From Gluconobacter potus (GTDB taxonomy: Bacteria > Pseudomonadota > Alphaproteobacteria > Acetobacterales > Acetobacteraceae), in assembly GCF_015244705.1 (NCBI RefSeq), contig NZ_JABCQF010000002.1:310001-374000 (forward strand): a stretch of 64,000 nt of DNA, given 5' to 3'. Each line of letters opens with the position of its first letter. Position 1 is the first letter of the stretch. The position numbers were made by a program, and so were the translations under genes. Shown here one piece after another: positions 38,735 through 46,915 of this stretch. The notes beneath the pieces are model-generated. The model made no database searches. It had not been told where the DNA came from and saw nothing but the letters and a program-made list of their open reading frames with translations.

Positions 38735-38736
38735 CC

Positions 38737-39603
38737 ATGAATCCACTCCGCCTCGCCCAGCTTGAAATGTTCTGCGCGGTCGTGGAGGAGGGGACGGTCG
38801 TAGCAGCGTCCCGGCGCCTGAACTGTGTGGCGTCCAATGTGACGGCGCGGCTGAAGGAACTGGAGCTTCTGGTCGGGCAGGAGCTGTTCCTGCGTGAAAA
38901 AGGGCGTCTGACCCTCACTCCCGAAGGTCGTCTGTTCTATCAGCAGGCGCTGCCGGTCGTGGCTGGCGCACGGAGCCTGACGGATCTGTTTTCCGAGGGC
39001 ACTCCGCGCGGTGTCCTGAATATCGGGGCGCTGGATGTCGCTCTTGAGGGCTATCTGCCGCGGATCGTGCCTGAGTTTCTCAAAGCCTGCCCGGGTGTGG
39101 AACTGAAGATGTTCCAGCGCCCGACCTATACGCTGGAGCGCATGCTGGCGGATGGGGAAATCGATCTGGCGCTGACGGACGGGCCGATCGTTCATCCCCT
39201 GATGGAAAGCCGCTTTGCCTTTCGCGAGAAACTGGCGCTCGCCATGCCGGAAGGACAGAAAGGCGCGCGGGACGGGCAACATGTGTTCCTGTTCAACACC
39301 GACTGCTTCTACCGCCGCTATTTCGAGACCTGGCTTGAGCGGCATGGCGTCTCGAACGCGATCATCCACACGGTTGAATCCTATGACGTCATTCTTGCCT
39401 GCGTTCAGGCGGGCTTGGGTATTTCCTGTGTTCCGCACAGCATCATTTCACAGGTCAAGAAACGGCGTCGTGAGGGGATCGCGTTTACATATCCGGAAGA
39501 TCTGAAAGGCAGTGAAGTCTATTTCATCTGGCGTGAGCCGGGACTGAATGATCTCGGGCGGAGATTTCTGGACTATACGCCGCCCCATACAGATATTCAT
39601 TAA
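38737..39603 (+). CDS. LysR-family transcriptional regulator
   Basis: The 288-residue protein has the N-terminal winged helix-turn-helix (LRLAQLEMFCAVVEEGTVV then AASRRLNCVASNVTARLKEL) and the PBP-like co-inducer domain from about residue 90. It lies upstream of the aldehyde dehydrogenase gene on the same strand, so it may regulate that gene, but LysR targets are often divergent and no target is proven. Inducer unknown. A hairpin terminator overlaps its stop codon. Confidence 0.92.
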   Translation: MNPLRLAQLEMFCAVVEEGTVVAASRRLNCVASNVTARLKELELLVGQELFLREKGRLTLTPEGRLFYQQALPVVAGARSLTDLFSEGTPRGVLNIGALDVALEGYLPRIVPEFLKACPGVELKMFQRPTYTLERMLADGEIDLALTDGPIVHPLMESRFAFREKLALAMPEGQKGARDGQHVFLFNTDCFYRRYFETWLERHGVSNAIIHTVESYDVILACVQAGLGISCVPHSIISQVKKRRREGIAFTYPEDLKGSEVYFIWREPGLNDLGRRFLDYTPPHTDIH

Positions 39604-39637
39604 AAGTGAGTCCCGGGCTCACGAATCATCACTTTTT
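39602..39637 (+). terminator. Rho-independent terminator at the end of the LysR gene
   Basis: AAAAGTGA (39602-39609) pairs with TCACTTTT (39629-39636), and a further T follows. An alternative internal stem GTGAG/CTCAC (39606-39610 and 39618-39622) would compete with it. The 5' arm begins inside the stop codon. Confidence 0.6.
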
Positions 39638-39748
39638 ATTATCGGGGAATGCCTGCACCTTACGGTCATCGAATGAACTGCTGGTTGGCTGATGCGTCTG
39701 TTTCATCACGGAGCGCAGGGTCGCCACACAGAAAATGCAGGAAATTTC

Positions 39749-41191
39749 ATGACTGAGAAAAGCAATCTTTTCATCAATGGAAGCTGGGTCGCCCCCAAGA
39801 ATGGCGCGTGGATCAAGGTTGAAAACCCGGCCACGAAAGCGGTTGTCGGCGAAGTGGCCAAGGGCAGTCAGGCCGATGTGGATGCGGCGGTCTCTGCCGC
39901 GAAATCAGCCTTTGTTGGCTGGAGCCGCCGTACGGCGACCGAACGTGCCGATTACATCCACGCGCTCAAGGATCTGGTGAAGCGCGACAAGGAAAAGCTG
40001 GCCGCCATCATCACGTCAGAAATGGGCAAGCCGCTGAAGGAAGCCCGGATCGAGGTGGATTTTGCTATTGGTCTGCTGCGCTTCTCAGCCGAGAACGTGT
40101 TGCGGCTTCAGGGTGAAATCATTCCAGGCAGCTCCCCGGAAGAGAAGATCCTGATCGACCGTGTGCCGCTGGGCGTTATCGGCGCAATCACGGCCTGGAA
40201 CTTCCCGCTGGCCTTGTGTGCCCGCAAGATCGGTCCGGCTGTGGCCGCGGGCAATACCATCGTCGTCAAGCCGCATGAACTGACGCCGCTGGCCTGCCTG
40301 CATCTGGCGAAGCTGGCTGAGGAAGCGAAGATTCCGCACGGCGTCATCAATGTCGTGACGGGCGATGGCAAGGATGTCGGCGTGCCACTGGTGGCGCATA
40401 AGGACATCAAGCTCATTACGATGACGGGCTCGACTCCGGCCGGCAAGAAGATCATGGCCGCTGCGTCCGAGACGCTGAAGGAAGTCCGGCTTGAGCTGGG
40501 CGGCAAGGCGCCGTTCATGGTCATGGAAGACGCCGATCTGGACAAAGCCGCCGATGCTGCGGTGGCGTCGCGCTTCGGCAATGCCGGTCAGGTTTGCACC
40601 TGCAACGAGCGCACCTACATTCATGAGGCCGTCTACGACAGGTTCGTCCAGAAGGTCCGTGAGAAGATCGAGGCCCTGAAGGTCGGCCTGCCGACGGACC
40701 CGTCCACGGATATGGGCCCGAAGGTGAGCGAGGACGAGCTCAACAAGGTCCATGAAATGGTCGAGCATGCTGTCCGGCAGGGCGCGCGTCTGGCCATCGG
40801 GGGCAAGCGTCTGACAGGCGGCGTGTATGACAAGGGCTATTTCTACGCCCCGACGCTGCTGACGGATGTCACGCAGGACATGGACATCGTGCATAACGAA
40901 GTGTTCGGTCCGGTCATGTCGCTGATCCGCGTGAAGGATTTCGATCAGGCGATCGCCTGGGCCAATGACTGCCGTTACGGCCTGTCAGCCTATCTCTTCA
41001 CCAACGATCTGAGCCGGATCCTGCGCATGACCCGCGATCTGGAATTCGGTGAGGTCTATGTGAACCGTCCGGGTGGTGAGGCGCCGCAGGGCTTCCATCA
41101 TGGCTACAAGGAAAGTGGCCTGGGCGGTGAAGACGGGCAGCACGGCATGGAAGCCTATGTCCAGACCAAGACCATCTATCTCAACGCCTAA
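39749..41191 (+). CDS. NAD(P)-dependent aldehyde dehydrogenase, AldA-like
   Basis: The 480-residue enzyme has the ALDH catalytic pair Glu249 (LELGGKAP) and Cys283 (GNAGQVCTC), the Asn of TAWNFP and the cofactor loop MTGSTPAGKKI. The C-terminal block GEVYVNRPGGEAPQGFHHGY and KTIYLNA resembles E. coli AldA, so glycolaldehyde or lactaldehyde are candidate substrates (inference). It is cytoplasmic, unlike the membrane PQQ/cytochrome aldehyde dehydrogenases of acetic acid bacteria. The ATG at 39749 follows an AGGAA site. The LysR gene upstream may control it. Confidence 0.9.
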   Translation: MTEKSNLFINGSWVAPKNGAWIKVENPATKAVVGEVAKGSQADVDAAVSAAKSAFVGWSRRTATERADYIHALKDLVKRDKEKLAAIITSEMGKPLKEARIEVDFAIGLLRFSAENVLRLQGEIIPGSSPEEKILIDRVPLGVIGAITAWNFPLALCARKIGPAVAAGNTIVVKPHELTPLACLHLAKLAEEAKIPHGVINVVTGDGKDVGVPLVAHKDIKLITMTGSTPAGKKIMAAASETLKEVRLELGGKAPFMVMEDADLDKAADAAVASRFGNAGQVCTCNERTYIHEAVYDRFVQKVREKIEALKVGLPTDPSTDMGPKVSEDELNKVHEMVEHAVRQGARLAIGGKRLTGGVYDKGYFYAPTLLTDVTQDMDIVHNEVFGPVMSLIRVKDFDQAIAWANDCRYGLSAYLFTNDLSRILRMTRDLEFGEVYVNRPGGEAPQGFHHGYKESGLGGEDGQHGMEAYVQTKTIYLNA

Positions 41192-41247
41192 TTCTCTAAC
41201 GGGCGGCGGCCTCTCCGTCGCCCACACTCTCTGAAAGGACCGCAATC

Positions 41248-41775
41248 ATGGTAAAAGTCGCTGCACTGGCCACTGACGGCCTCGAAGAAATCGAACTGAC
41301 GGGTCCGCAGGAAGCGCTGGAAAAAGCCGGTGCGACCGTCACGGTCATTTCCCTCAAGGCAGGGGAATTCCAGGCCGTGAACAAGGACATCTATCCGTCC
41401 AACAAAATCCGCGCCGATCTGGCGATTGCCGATGCAAAGGCCGAGGATTATGACGCGCTGCTGCTTCCGGGCGGTCTGGCCTCTCCGGATGCGTTGCGGA
41501 TGAACAAGGATGTCGTGGCATTCGCCCGTGCTTTCGTAAAGGCGAACAAGCCGATTGCTGCCATCTGCCACGGCGCGCAGACGCTGATTGAAGTGAATGA
41601 ACTCAAAGGTCGGACTGTCACATCTTGGCCGGCCATCCGAACTGATCTGGAAAACGCTGGCGCGACCTGGGTGGATAATGAGGTCGTTGTTGACGGACCT
41701 TATGTCTTCTCACGCTGCCCGGATGATATTCCGGCTTTCAACAAGGCGATCATCAAGCATTTCAAGATCGCCTGA
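41248..41775 (+). CDS. DJ-1/PfpI family protein
   Basis: The 175-residue protein has the nucleophile elbow AAICHGAQ with Cys107 followed by His108, Glu14/Glu15 near the N-terminus and the GLASPD loop, as in PfpI/YhbO-type proteins. Family members are described as glyoxalase III-like or deglycase enzymes or chaperones against carbonyl stress. Its place 56 bases behind an aldehyde dehydrogenase fits a shared role in reactive-aldehyde handling (inference). Confidence 0.9.
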   Translation: MVKVAALATDGLEEIELTGPQEALEKAGATVTVISLKAGEFQAVNKDIYPSNKIRADLAIADAKAEDYDALLLPGGLASPDALRMNKDVVAFARAFVKANKPIAAICHGAQTLIEVNELKGRTVTSWPAIRTDLENAGATWVDNEVVVDGPYVFSRCPDDIPAFNKAIIKHFKIA

Positions 41776-41793
41776 GATTTCTGTCAGGTCACA

Positions 41794-41833
41794 AAAAAGG
41801 AGGCTCTCCCGATCAGGGAGGCCTCCTTTTTTG
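41794..41833. terminator. Bidirectional terminator between pfpI-like gene and glpQ
   Basis: AAAAAAGGAGGC (41794-41805) pairs with GCCTCCTTTTTT (41822-41833), with a further CTCCC/GGGAG stem inside. A/T runs flank both sides, so it works for the plus-strand gene and the convergent glpQ. Confidence 0.9.
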
Positions 41834-41845
41834 TGGCAGCGGCCT

Positions 41846-42952
41846 TCAGATTATGCCCTTCACGGCAATGCGTCCCAGTGCGGGATCATCCGTGAAGAAG
41901 CCGTCGATCCCCATATCCAGATAGCGGCGGACTTCCGTGATCATGCCCTTGGGGTTGCGGGCGGCGTCTCCGGCATCGCTGCGAAGCTGGGCCGGGAGGA
42001 AGTGGTTTTCCGGCCGTGCCGTATAGGAATGAACCAGCAGTCCGGCCTTATGGGCATCCGTTACAAGCGTGGAGGGCTCAAGCCACGCACCCTTGCTGTC
42101 ACGCGGGATCAGGTCCGTGTTGGAGGGACCGATCACGTCGGCATAGTGGCGAACCTCCTTGAGCCCATCGGGCGTCATGAGATCTCCGAACGTCGTGGTC
42201 TTGCCGGCTGCCAGAAGATCCGGTGGGACGTCCTTGCGCTCGCCCATGAGCAGCATCAGACGCGCCTGCGGGTTGATGGACAGCACGTCCGCCCGGATGC
42301 GGCCCAGATTGCCGGTCTCAAAAGACTGGAGTTCCAGCGGGGCCTGCCGGGTATACTCGTGGGCGGCGATGGTCCGCAGGAACGCGGCTTCGGGGTTCAG
42401 GCCGAGGCTGTTGAAATGGGTGGAATGCTTGATTTCCGGCACGAGTCCAAAGACCTTGCCAGTCGCGGCTGACTGTGCGGCGACCTGTTCGATGACTTCC
42501 TCGAAGGTCGGGATTTCGAAATGGTCGTCATATCGGGTGTTGTGCACCCGGATCGTGGAAAGGCGCTCGCGGGCGCGGAGGGTCTTGAGTTCGGACAGTG
42601 TGAAGTCTGTGGTGAACCAGCCGGTTTCGGTCTTTCCGTCGATCTTCAGCGTACGATGACGGGAGGCGAATTCCGGATGGTCCGCCACGTCCGTCGTGCC
42701 GGCGATGTTGCTCTCATGGCGCACGACCAGATGGCCGTCCCTTGTCATGACGAGATCAGGCTCGATGAAATCCGCACCGTCCATCATGGCGCGGGCATAA
42801 GAGGCCAGCGTGTGCTCCGGACGCAGGGCCGAGGCCCCACGATGGGCGAACACGAGAGGCTTCAGTGCCAGTGACGGCGCTGCCTTTGCCCGCAGGTGGA
42901 GAGCGGGAACTCCGGCAGCCAGCAGGCCCAGTGCGCGGCGGCGTGACAGCAT
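41846..42952 (-). CDS. glpQ: Exported glycerophosphodiester phosphodiesterase GlpQ
   Basis: GlpQ hydrolyses glycerophosphodiesters, such as deacylated phospholipids, to glycerol 3-phosphate and an alcohol in the periplasm. From the ATG at 42952 the protein has 368 residues. Catalytic blocks are VFAHRGASALRPEHTLASY (His and Arg) and FIEPDLVMTRDGHLVVRHE (metal acids and second His). The N-terminus SRRRALGLLAAGVPALHL looks like a signal peptide, possibly Tat-type. It starts 11 bases after the TonB receptor stop, so the two form one unit under the Pho-box-bearing promoter region. Confidence 0.92.
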   Translation of the reverse strand: MLSRRRALGLLAAGVPALHLRAKAAPSLALKPLVFAHRGASALRPEHTLASYARAMMDGADFIEPDLVMTRDGHLVVRHESNIAGTTDVADHPEFASRHRTLKIDGKTETGWFTTDFTLSELKTLRARERLSTIRVHNTRYDDHFEIPTFEEVIEQVAAQSAATGKVFGLVPEIKHSTHFNSLGLNPEAAFLRTIAAHEYTRQAPLELQSFETGNLGRIRADVLSINPQARLMLLMGERKDVPPDLLAAGKTTTFGDLMTPDGLKEVRHYADVIGPSNTDLIPRDSKGAWLEPSTLVTDAHKAGLLVHSYTARPENHFLPAQLRSDAGDAARNPKGMITEVRRYLDMGIDGFFTDDPALGRIAVKGII

Positions 42953-42963
42953 GACGGAACTCC

Positions 42964-45360
42964 TTACAGGGCGGCGCTGATGCTCAGGAAGAACATGCGC
43001 GGCGCGATGGGATAGGCCGAGAACTGACCCGAAGTCTGGGTCGCGTTGATCGTGGACCACCCCTTGGTGTTTGTCAGGTTGGTAATGTTGCCCTGGACCT
43101 TCAGCGACGCCAGATGCGGGATGTTGTGGAAAGTGTAGCCCGCGTTCAGGTTGAACTGTGCATAGGGTGCGGCCCACATGTCGTTGGTATAGGTCGCATA
43201 ACGCTTGCCGATGACGTCACCGGTGAACTGGCCATAGGCGTTGCCCCAGTTGGTGGTGAAGACGAACTTCTCCGACCAGTCCGGCATGCCGACGACGTTC
43301 TTGCCAGCCGTATGGATGACGCTCGAGCCCGTGCTGTAGTTATCGTTGTAAACGGACTTGTTGTAGGACAGCGCGTTATACAGCGAGAAATGCGGGCCGA
43401 AATGGGTGGTGAAGGAGAAGTCTATGCCATCCGTCGTGACCGAACCTACGTTTGCAAGCGTGGTGGCCGAACCGATAATGGACGACAGCGTCTGCGTCGT
43501 TGCAACAGCCAGAAGACGGTTCGAGAAGTGGACGTGATAGTACTCGACCTGACCTTCGATCGCCGTCAGCGGCCCGAGATGGACCTGACGGTGTTCACGC
43601 AGGCCGGTCTCATACGTCCATGAGGTTTCGGGCTTGCCGTTCTTCTTGAATTCTTCAAAGGCGGCCTGGCTGGTGGCGCCCCAGGGCGTGGCATTGCCGT
43701 AACCTGCGTCCTGATAGGAGCGCATGTTTTCCTGGATGTTGGCGAACCACTGTTCATGCTTCGTGATGTCCCAGACCGCGCCGAAGGCGGGCAGGAACGG
43801 CTTGGCGGCATCGATCTCGCCACCCGGTGCCGTCACGGCATAGGACGGGGAGAGCGAACCCGCCTTGGCGGCGACCGGCAGGGTGCCGTTCGTATAGACC
43901 AGCTCGGACTTGAAGCCCGCCATCAGGGAGAAAGTCTTCGAGATCTGCCAGTTGTCCTGCAGATGCGTGACGAACGTGTTGGTGTAGAAATTGTTGGTGT
44001 ACTGGTCGATCAGGGCGTTCTGCTGGCGCTCGTAAGGCGTGGTCGGATTGTTGGCATCCAGCGGATACCAGCGACGGGCCTGCGTGTTGTTGTTGCGCTC
44101 ATACCAGCCGCCAAGCTCGATCGAGTGCTTGCCGAGATGGTAGCGCAGCGTGGACATCAGGCCGCCGCGGTTGTCCCAGTATTCGGTCGTTCGCGTGGCA
44201 TAGCCCGAACCGCCGAAAACGGTGTTCAGATCCTGACCCGGGAAATAGGCGGCGAACAACGTCGGAAGGCCAGCGGCCGAGATCGGACCGGCTACGACGC
44301 CTTCACCCAGATCGTGGTGATAATAGATGCTGTTGTCCCAGTGCAGGTTTTCGCTGAAATCATGCGTCCACTTTGCATAGGCGAGGAAATCCTCACGCTG
44401 TGCTGCGGAATAGTAGTTCCGGTAGTTCAACCCAGCATTCGTGTAGGCTGCGGAGTTGATGTACGACTTGGCATACGCGAAATTCGGATAGGTGAACGGA
44501 CGCACATAGGTGCCATAACCGTTCGGCAGCGTGATGCTGTCCTCGTTCGGCTCGACCTTCTGGGACCAGTCAAAGAACGTCGAGAAATGATCGTGTTCGC
44601 TGTTGTGCACGAACTTCGCATTGACCTGATAGCCGCCCTGATGGCCGGCGAAGTCCCAGGCGCGGGCGTCCTGACGCGCGAAGGAGACATAGGCCGAGTT
44701 GCCATTGCCGAACTCACCCGTATCGAGGCGTGCGAAGGTGCGGAACGTGGACCAGCTTCCGAATACCTGTTCAATCTGCGCGCCGCGCTTCTTCAGCGGG
44801 TCCTGCGTCGTGAACTGGAGCGTACCACCGAGGTTGGATGTGGATGCCGTGCCGAGCGCACCGGCACCCGAGGAGACCGACGCCGAGCCGATGTTCTCGC
44901 TGATTGCCGCGCGCTGCGGGGACAGGCCGTCATAGTTGCCATAGGCCTGATCGCCCAGCGGAATGCCGTCGAGCGTGTAGCCGAGCTGGTTCTGGTTGAA
45001 GCCGTGAACGTAGAGCGAGGAGTTCTGCTCGTTATTGCCCCACGGATCGGCGTTGTTGAACACGACGCCCGGCAGCATTTCCAGCGCCTTGATCGGGTTC
45101 ACGCCCGGAAGGATACGCTGGATCTGGACGTGGCTCAGCCCCTGTTCGGAGCGCGTGCGGCGTGCGGTGATGACGAGCTGTTCCGTACCGCTGGCCACGG
45201 CGTCAACCTTGGCCTTGTGTTTGGTGTCATGTCTGGCGGTCGTGTTTTTTTTCGTTCCTGTCGTTGCTGCCTCGACAGGATGGGGAAGGGCTGCAGCCAG
45301 CGCAAATGGCGAGCAGAAAACGGTCAGGAGCAGGCGGGAACGCAGCAGGTTGCGCGGCAT
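42964..45360 (-). CDS. TonB-dependent outer-membrane receptor
   Basis: The 798-residue precursor has a signal peptide, a Lys/Thr-rich spacer, and a plug domain (about 70-190) with ITARRTRSEQG, ALEMLPGVVF, LYVHGFNQNQLGYTLDGIPL and SNLGGTLQF. A 22-strand barrel follows and ends in MFFLSISAAL with a terminal-strand aromatic pattern. The EQLVITARR segment near residues 62-70 is the probable TonB box region. The substrate cannot be read from sequence; co-transcription with glpQ and the upstream Pho-box repeats suggest a phosphate-containing organic ligand (inference). A GGAAAG ribosome site precedes ATG 45360. Confidence 0.93.
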   Translation of the reverse strand: MPRNLLRSRLLLTVFCSPFALAAALPHPVEAATTGTKKNTTARHDTKHKAKVDAVASGTEQLVITARRTRSEQGLSHVQIQRILPGVNPIKALEMLPGVVFNNADPWGNNEQNSSLYVHGFNQNQLGYTLDGIPLGDQAYGNYDGLSPQRAAISENIGSASVSSGAGALGTASTSNLGGTLQFTTQDPLKKRGAQIEQVFGSWSTFRTFARLDTGEFGNGNSAYVSFARQDARAWDFAGHQGGYQVNAKFVHNSEHDHFSTFFDWSQKVEPNEDSITLPNGYGTYVRPFTYPNFAYAKSYINSAAYTNAGLNYRNYYSAAQREDFLAYAKWTHDFSENLHWDNSIYYHHDLGEGVVAGPISAAGLPTLFAAYFPGQDLNTVFGGSGYATRTTEYWDNRGGLMSTLRYHLGKHSIELGGWYERNNNTQARRWYPLDANNPTTPYERQQNALIDQYTNNFYTNTFVTHLQDNWQISKTFSLMAGFKSELVYTNGTLPVAAKAGSLSPSYAVTAPGGEIDAAKPFLPAFGAVWDITKHEQWFANIQENMRSYQDAGYGNATPWGATSQAAFEEFKKNGKPETSWTYETGLREHRQVHLGPLTAIEGQVEYYHVHFSNRLLAVATTQTLSSIIGSATTLANVGSVTTDGIDFSFTTHFGPHFSLYNALSYNKSVYNDNYSTGSSVIHTAGKNVVGMPDWSEKFVFTTNWGNAYGQFTGDVIGKRYATYTNDMWAAPYAQFNLNAGYTFHNIPHLASLKVQGNITNLTNTKGWSTINATQTSGQFSAYPIAPRMFFLSISAAL

Positions 45361-45428
45361 TGAAAGTCTTTCCGGATGGAGAAGAGATCGAACGCGGCGG
45401 ACCCTAATCTTTCCTGAAAGAACTGCGT

Positions 45429-45468
45429 GTGAAGCTCCTGTGAACGTACCGTTGCAGAACTGTGACAG
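45429..45468 (-). promoter_or_regulatory. Four-repeat Pho-box array upstream of the TonB receptor-glpQ unit
   Basis: Read on the minus strand, four heptamers follow each other with an exact 11-base period: CTGTCAC (45468-45462), CTGCAAC (45457-45451), CGTTCAC (45446-45440) and GCTTCAC (45435-45429). Each pair has the seven-plus-four layout of a PhoB box (CTGTCAT-N4-CTGTCAT). The first copy matches six of seven positions. The array ends 68 bases before the receptor ATG, a normal place for PhoB activation. Confidence 0.55.
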
Positions 45469-45471
45469 CCG

Positions 45472-46911
45472 TCAGACCGTCTGCCATCCCAGCCCGACGA
45501 TGGCGACGCGACGGCCCAGCGGCGTCTCCTGAAGGACGATAACCTCGCGCTCTTCCAGATAGTTCAGCTGCCGCCGGGCGCGGCCAAGCGAGTGTGTTCC
45601 ATAGGCGCGAGCCAGAGCCTCGTCGCCTGGGCAGGTTTCGCCGTCGAGTGCGGTGCGGGCGAGGAGCAGGAAGACGCCCTGCACATCTTCGGGCAGCGTC
45701 GCGGCAATGGCCTGGGCCTGCTTCCAGTCCTCGCTGTCAGCGCGCGCCCGGTCCAGTCCGGCGCGGATGGTGGCCAGCATCCGGTGGAACGGTCCCAGCT
45801 CCAGCACATTGCGCGACAGGCCCTGAATCCTCGCCCGGAGCTGGAAGTCCTGATACAGAGTAGCCAGCGGCTTGTAGTCCGAGCCTTCACCGGCCACGAC
45901 TTCGGCCACCAGTGACCAGAGCTGGTCGGGATCGGCTTCGACGACGACGGCTGCCGGAGCGGGTTCTTCAGCTTCGCGTTCAGCGCCATAGGCATCGAGC
46001 TGTGCCAGAAGGTCTGGCGGGGGCGGACGGGACTCCCGGCGGGGACGGGGTGTAAACTCGTGGACCGGCTCGAGAATGATGTCCCGCAGGTCTTCGGCTG
46101 AGACAGGCTCAAGCGGCAGAAGAACCGGCCCCGTGGCGTGGCTCGCGGTCGTCACAGGGCCGATGGTCACCAGCTTCGGACGGCGGCTCAGGGCCGGCCC
46201 GAGCGCCATGAACTGACCGCGCGCCAGATCCCGGAAGGACTCCGCCGCCCGGCGCTCCATGCCCAGAAGATCGGCCGCACGCGCCATGTCGATATCAAGG
46301 AAGGTCCGGCCCATCAGGAAGTTGGACGCTTCGGCTGCGACGTTCTTGGCCAGCTTGGCCAGACGCTGCGTTGCGATGACCCCGGCCAGACCGCGCTTTC
46401 GGCCGCGGCACATGAGGTTTGTCATGGCCCCGAGCGACAGACGGCGGGCTTCGTCGGATGTATCACCGCCCGCCACAGGCGCGAAAAGCTGGGCTTCATC
46501 GACCACGACGAGAACGGGATACCAGTGCGCGCGGGGGGCCTCGAACATGCCGTTAAGGAACGCGCCGGCTGCCCGAAGCTGCATTTCGGCTTCGACCTGC
46601 TCAAGGTTCAGCACCACGGACGCGCGATGGGCGCGCACGCGTTCGCCCGCCGCGCGCAGGCTGGCTTCGGACTGGTCTTCAACGTCGATCACCAGATGGC
46701 CGTAATGGTCGGCCAGGGTGACGAAATCGCCTTCCGGATCGATCATGACCTGCTGGACAAGGGTGGCCGTCTGCTCCAGCAGGCGTCGCAGAAGATGCGA
46801 TTTTCCCGAGCCGGAATTGCCCTGGACCAGCAGGCGCGTGGCCAGGAGTTCCGGCAGATCAATGCAGGTGTCGGAGCCGTCGCGGCCCTGTCCGAGAATG
46901 ATGGATGTCAT
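45472..46911 (-). CDS. HerA/DUF87-like P-loop ATPase
   Basis: The 479-residue protein has Walker A GNSGSGKSH at 31-39, MIDPEGDF shortly after, Walker B VLVVVDEAQLF near 132-142, and GVIATQRLAKLAKNV (sensor-like), the usual set of HerA/FtsK-type DUF87 ATPases. The C-terminal half is a Pro/Glu linker and a helical domain ending in a likely winged helix (RARRQLNYLEEREVIVL). HerA proteins pair with NurA nucleases, but no nurA-like gene is adjacent. Function is therefore open: a DNA-translocating or mobilising motor. The flavoprotein gene precedes it by four bases on the same strand. Confidence 0.8.
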   Translation of the reverse strand: MTSIILGQGRDGSDTCIDLPELLATRLLVQGNSGSGKSHLLRRLLEQTATLVQQVMIDPEGDFVTLADHYGHLVIDVEDQSEASLRAAGERVRAHRASVVLNLEQVEAEMQLRAAGAFLNGMFEAPRAHWYPVLVVVDEAQLFAPVAGGDTSDEARRLSLGAMTNLMCRGRKRGLAGVIATQRLAKLAKNVAAEASNFLMGRTFLDIDMARAADLLGMERRAAESFRDLARGQFMALGPALSRRPKLVTIGPVTTASHATGPVLLPLEPVSAEDLRDIILEPVHEFTPRPRRESRPPPPDLLAQLDAYGAEREAEEPAPAAVVVEADPDQLWSLVAEVVAGEGSDYKPLATLYQDFQLRARIQGLSRNVLELGPFHRMLATIRAGLDRARADSEDWKQAQAIAATLPEDVQGVFLLLARTALDGETCPGDEALARAYGTHSLGRARRQLNYLEEREVIVLQETPLGRRVAIVGLGWQTV

Positions 46912-46915
46912 GGCG

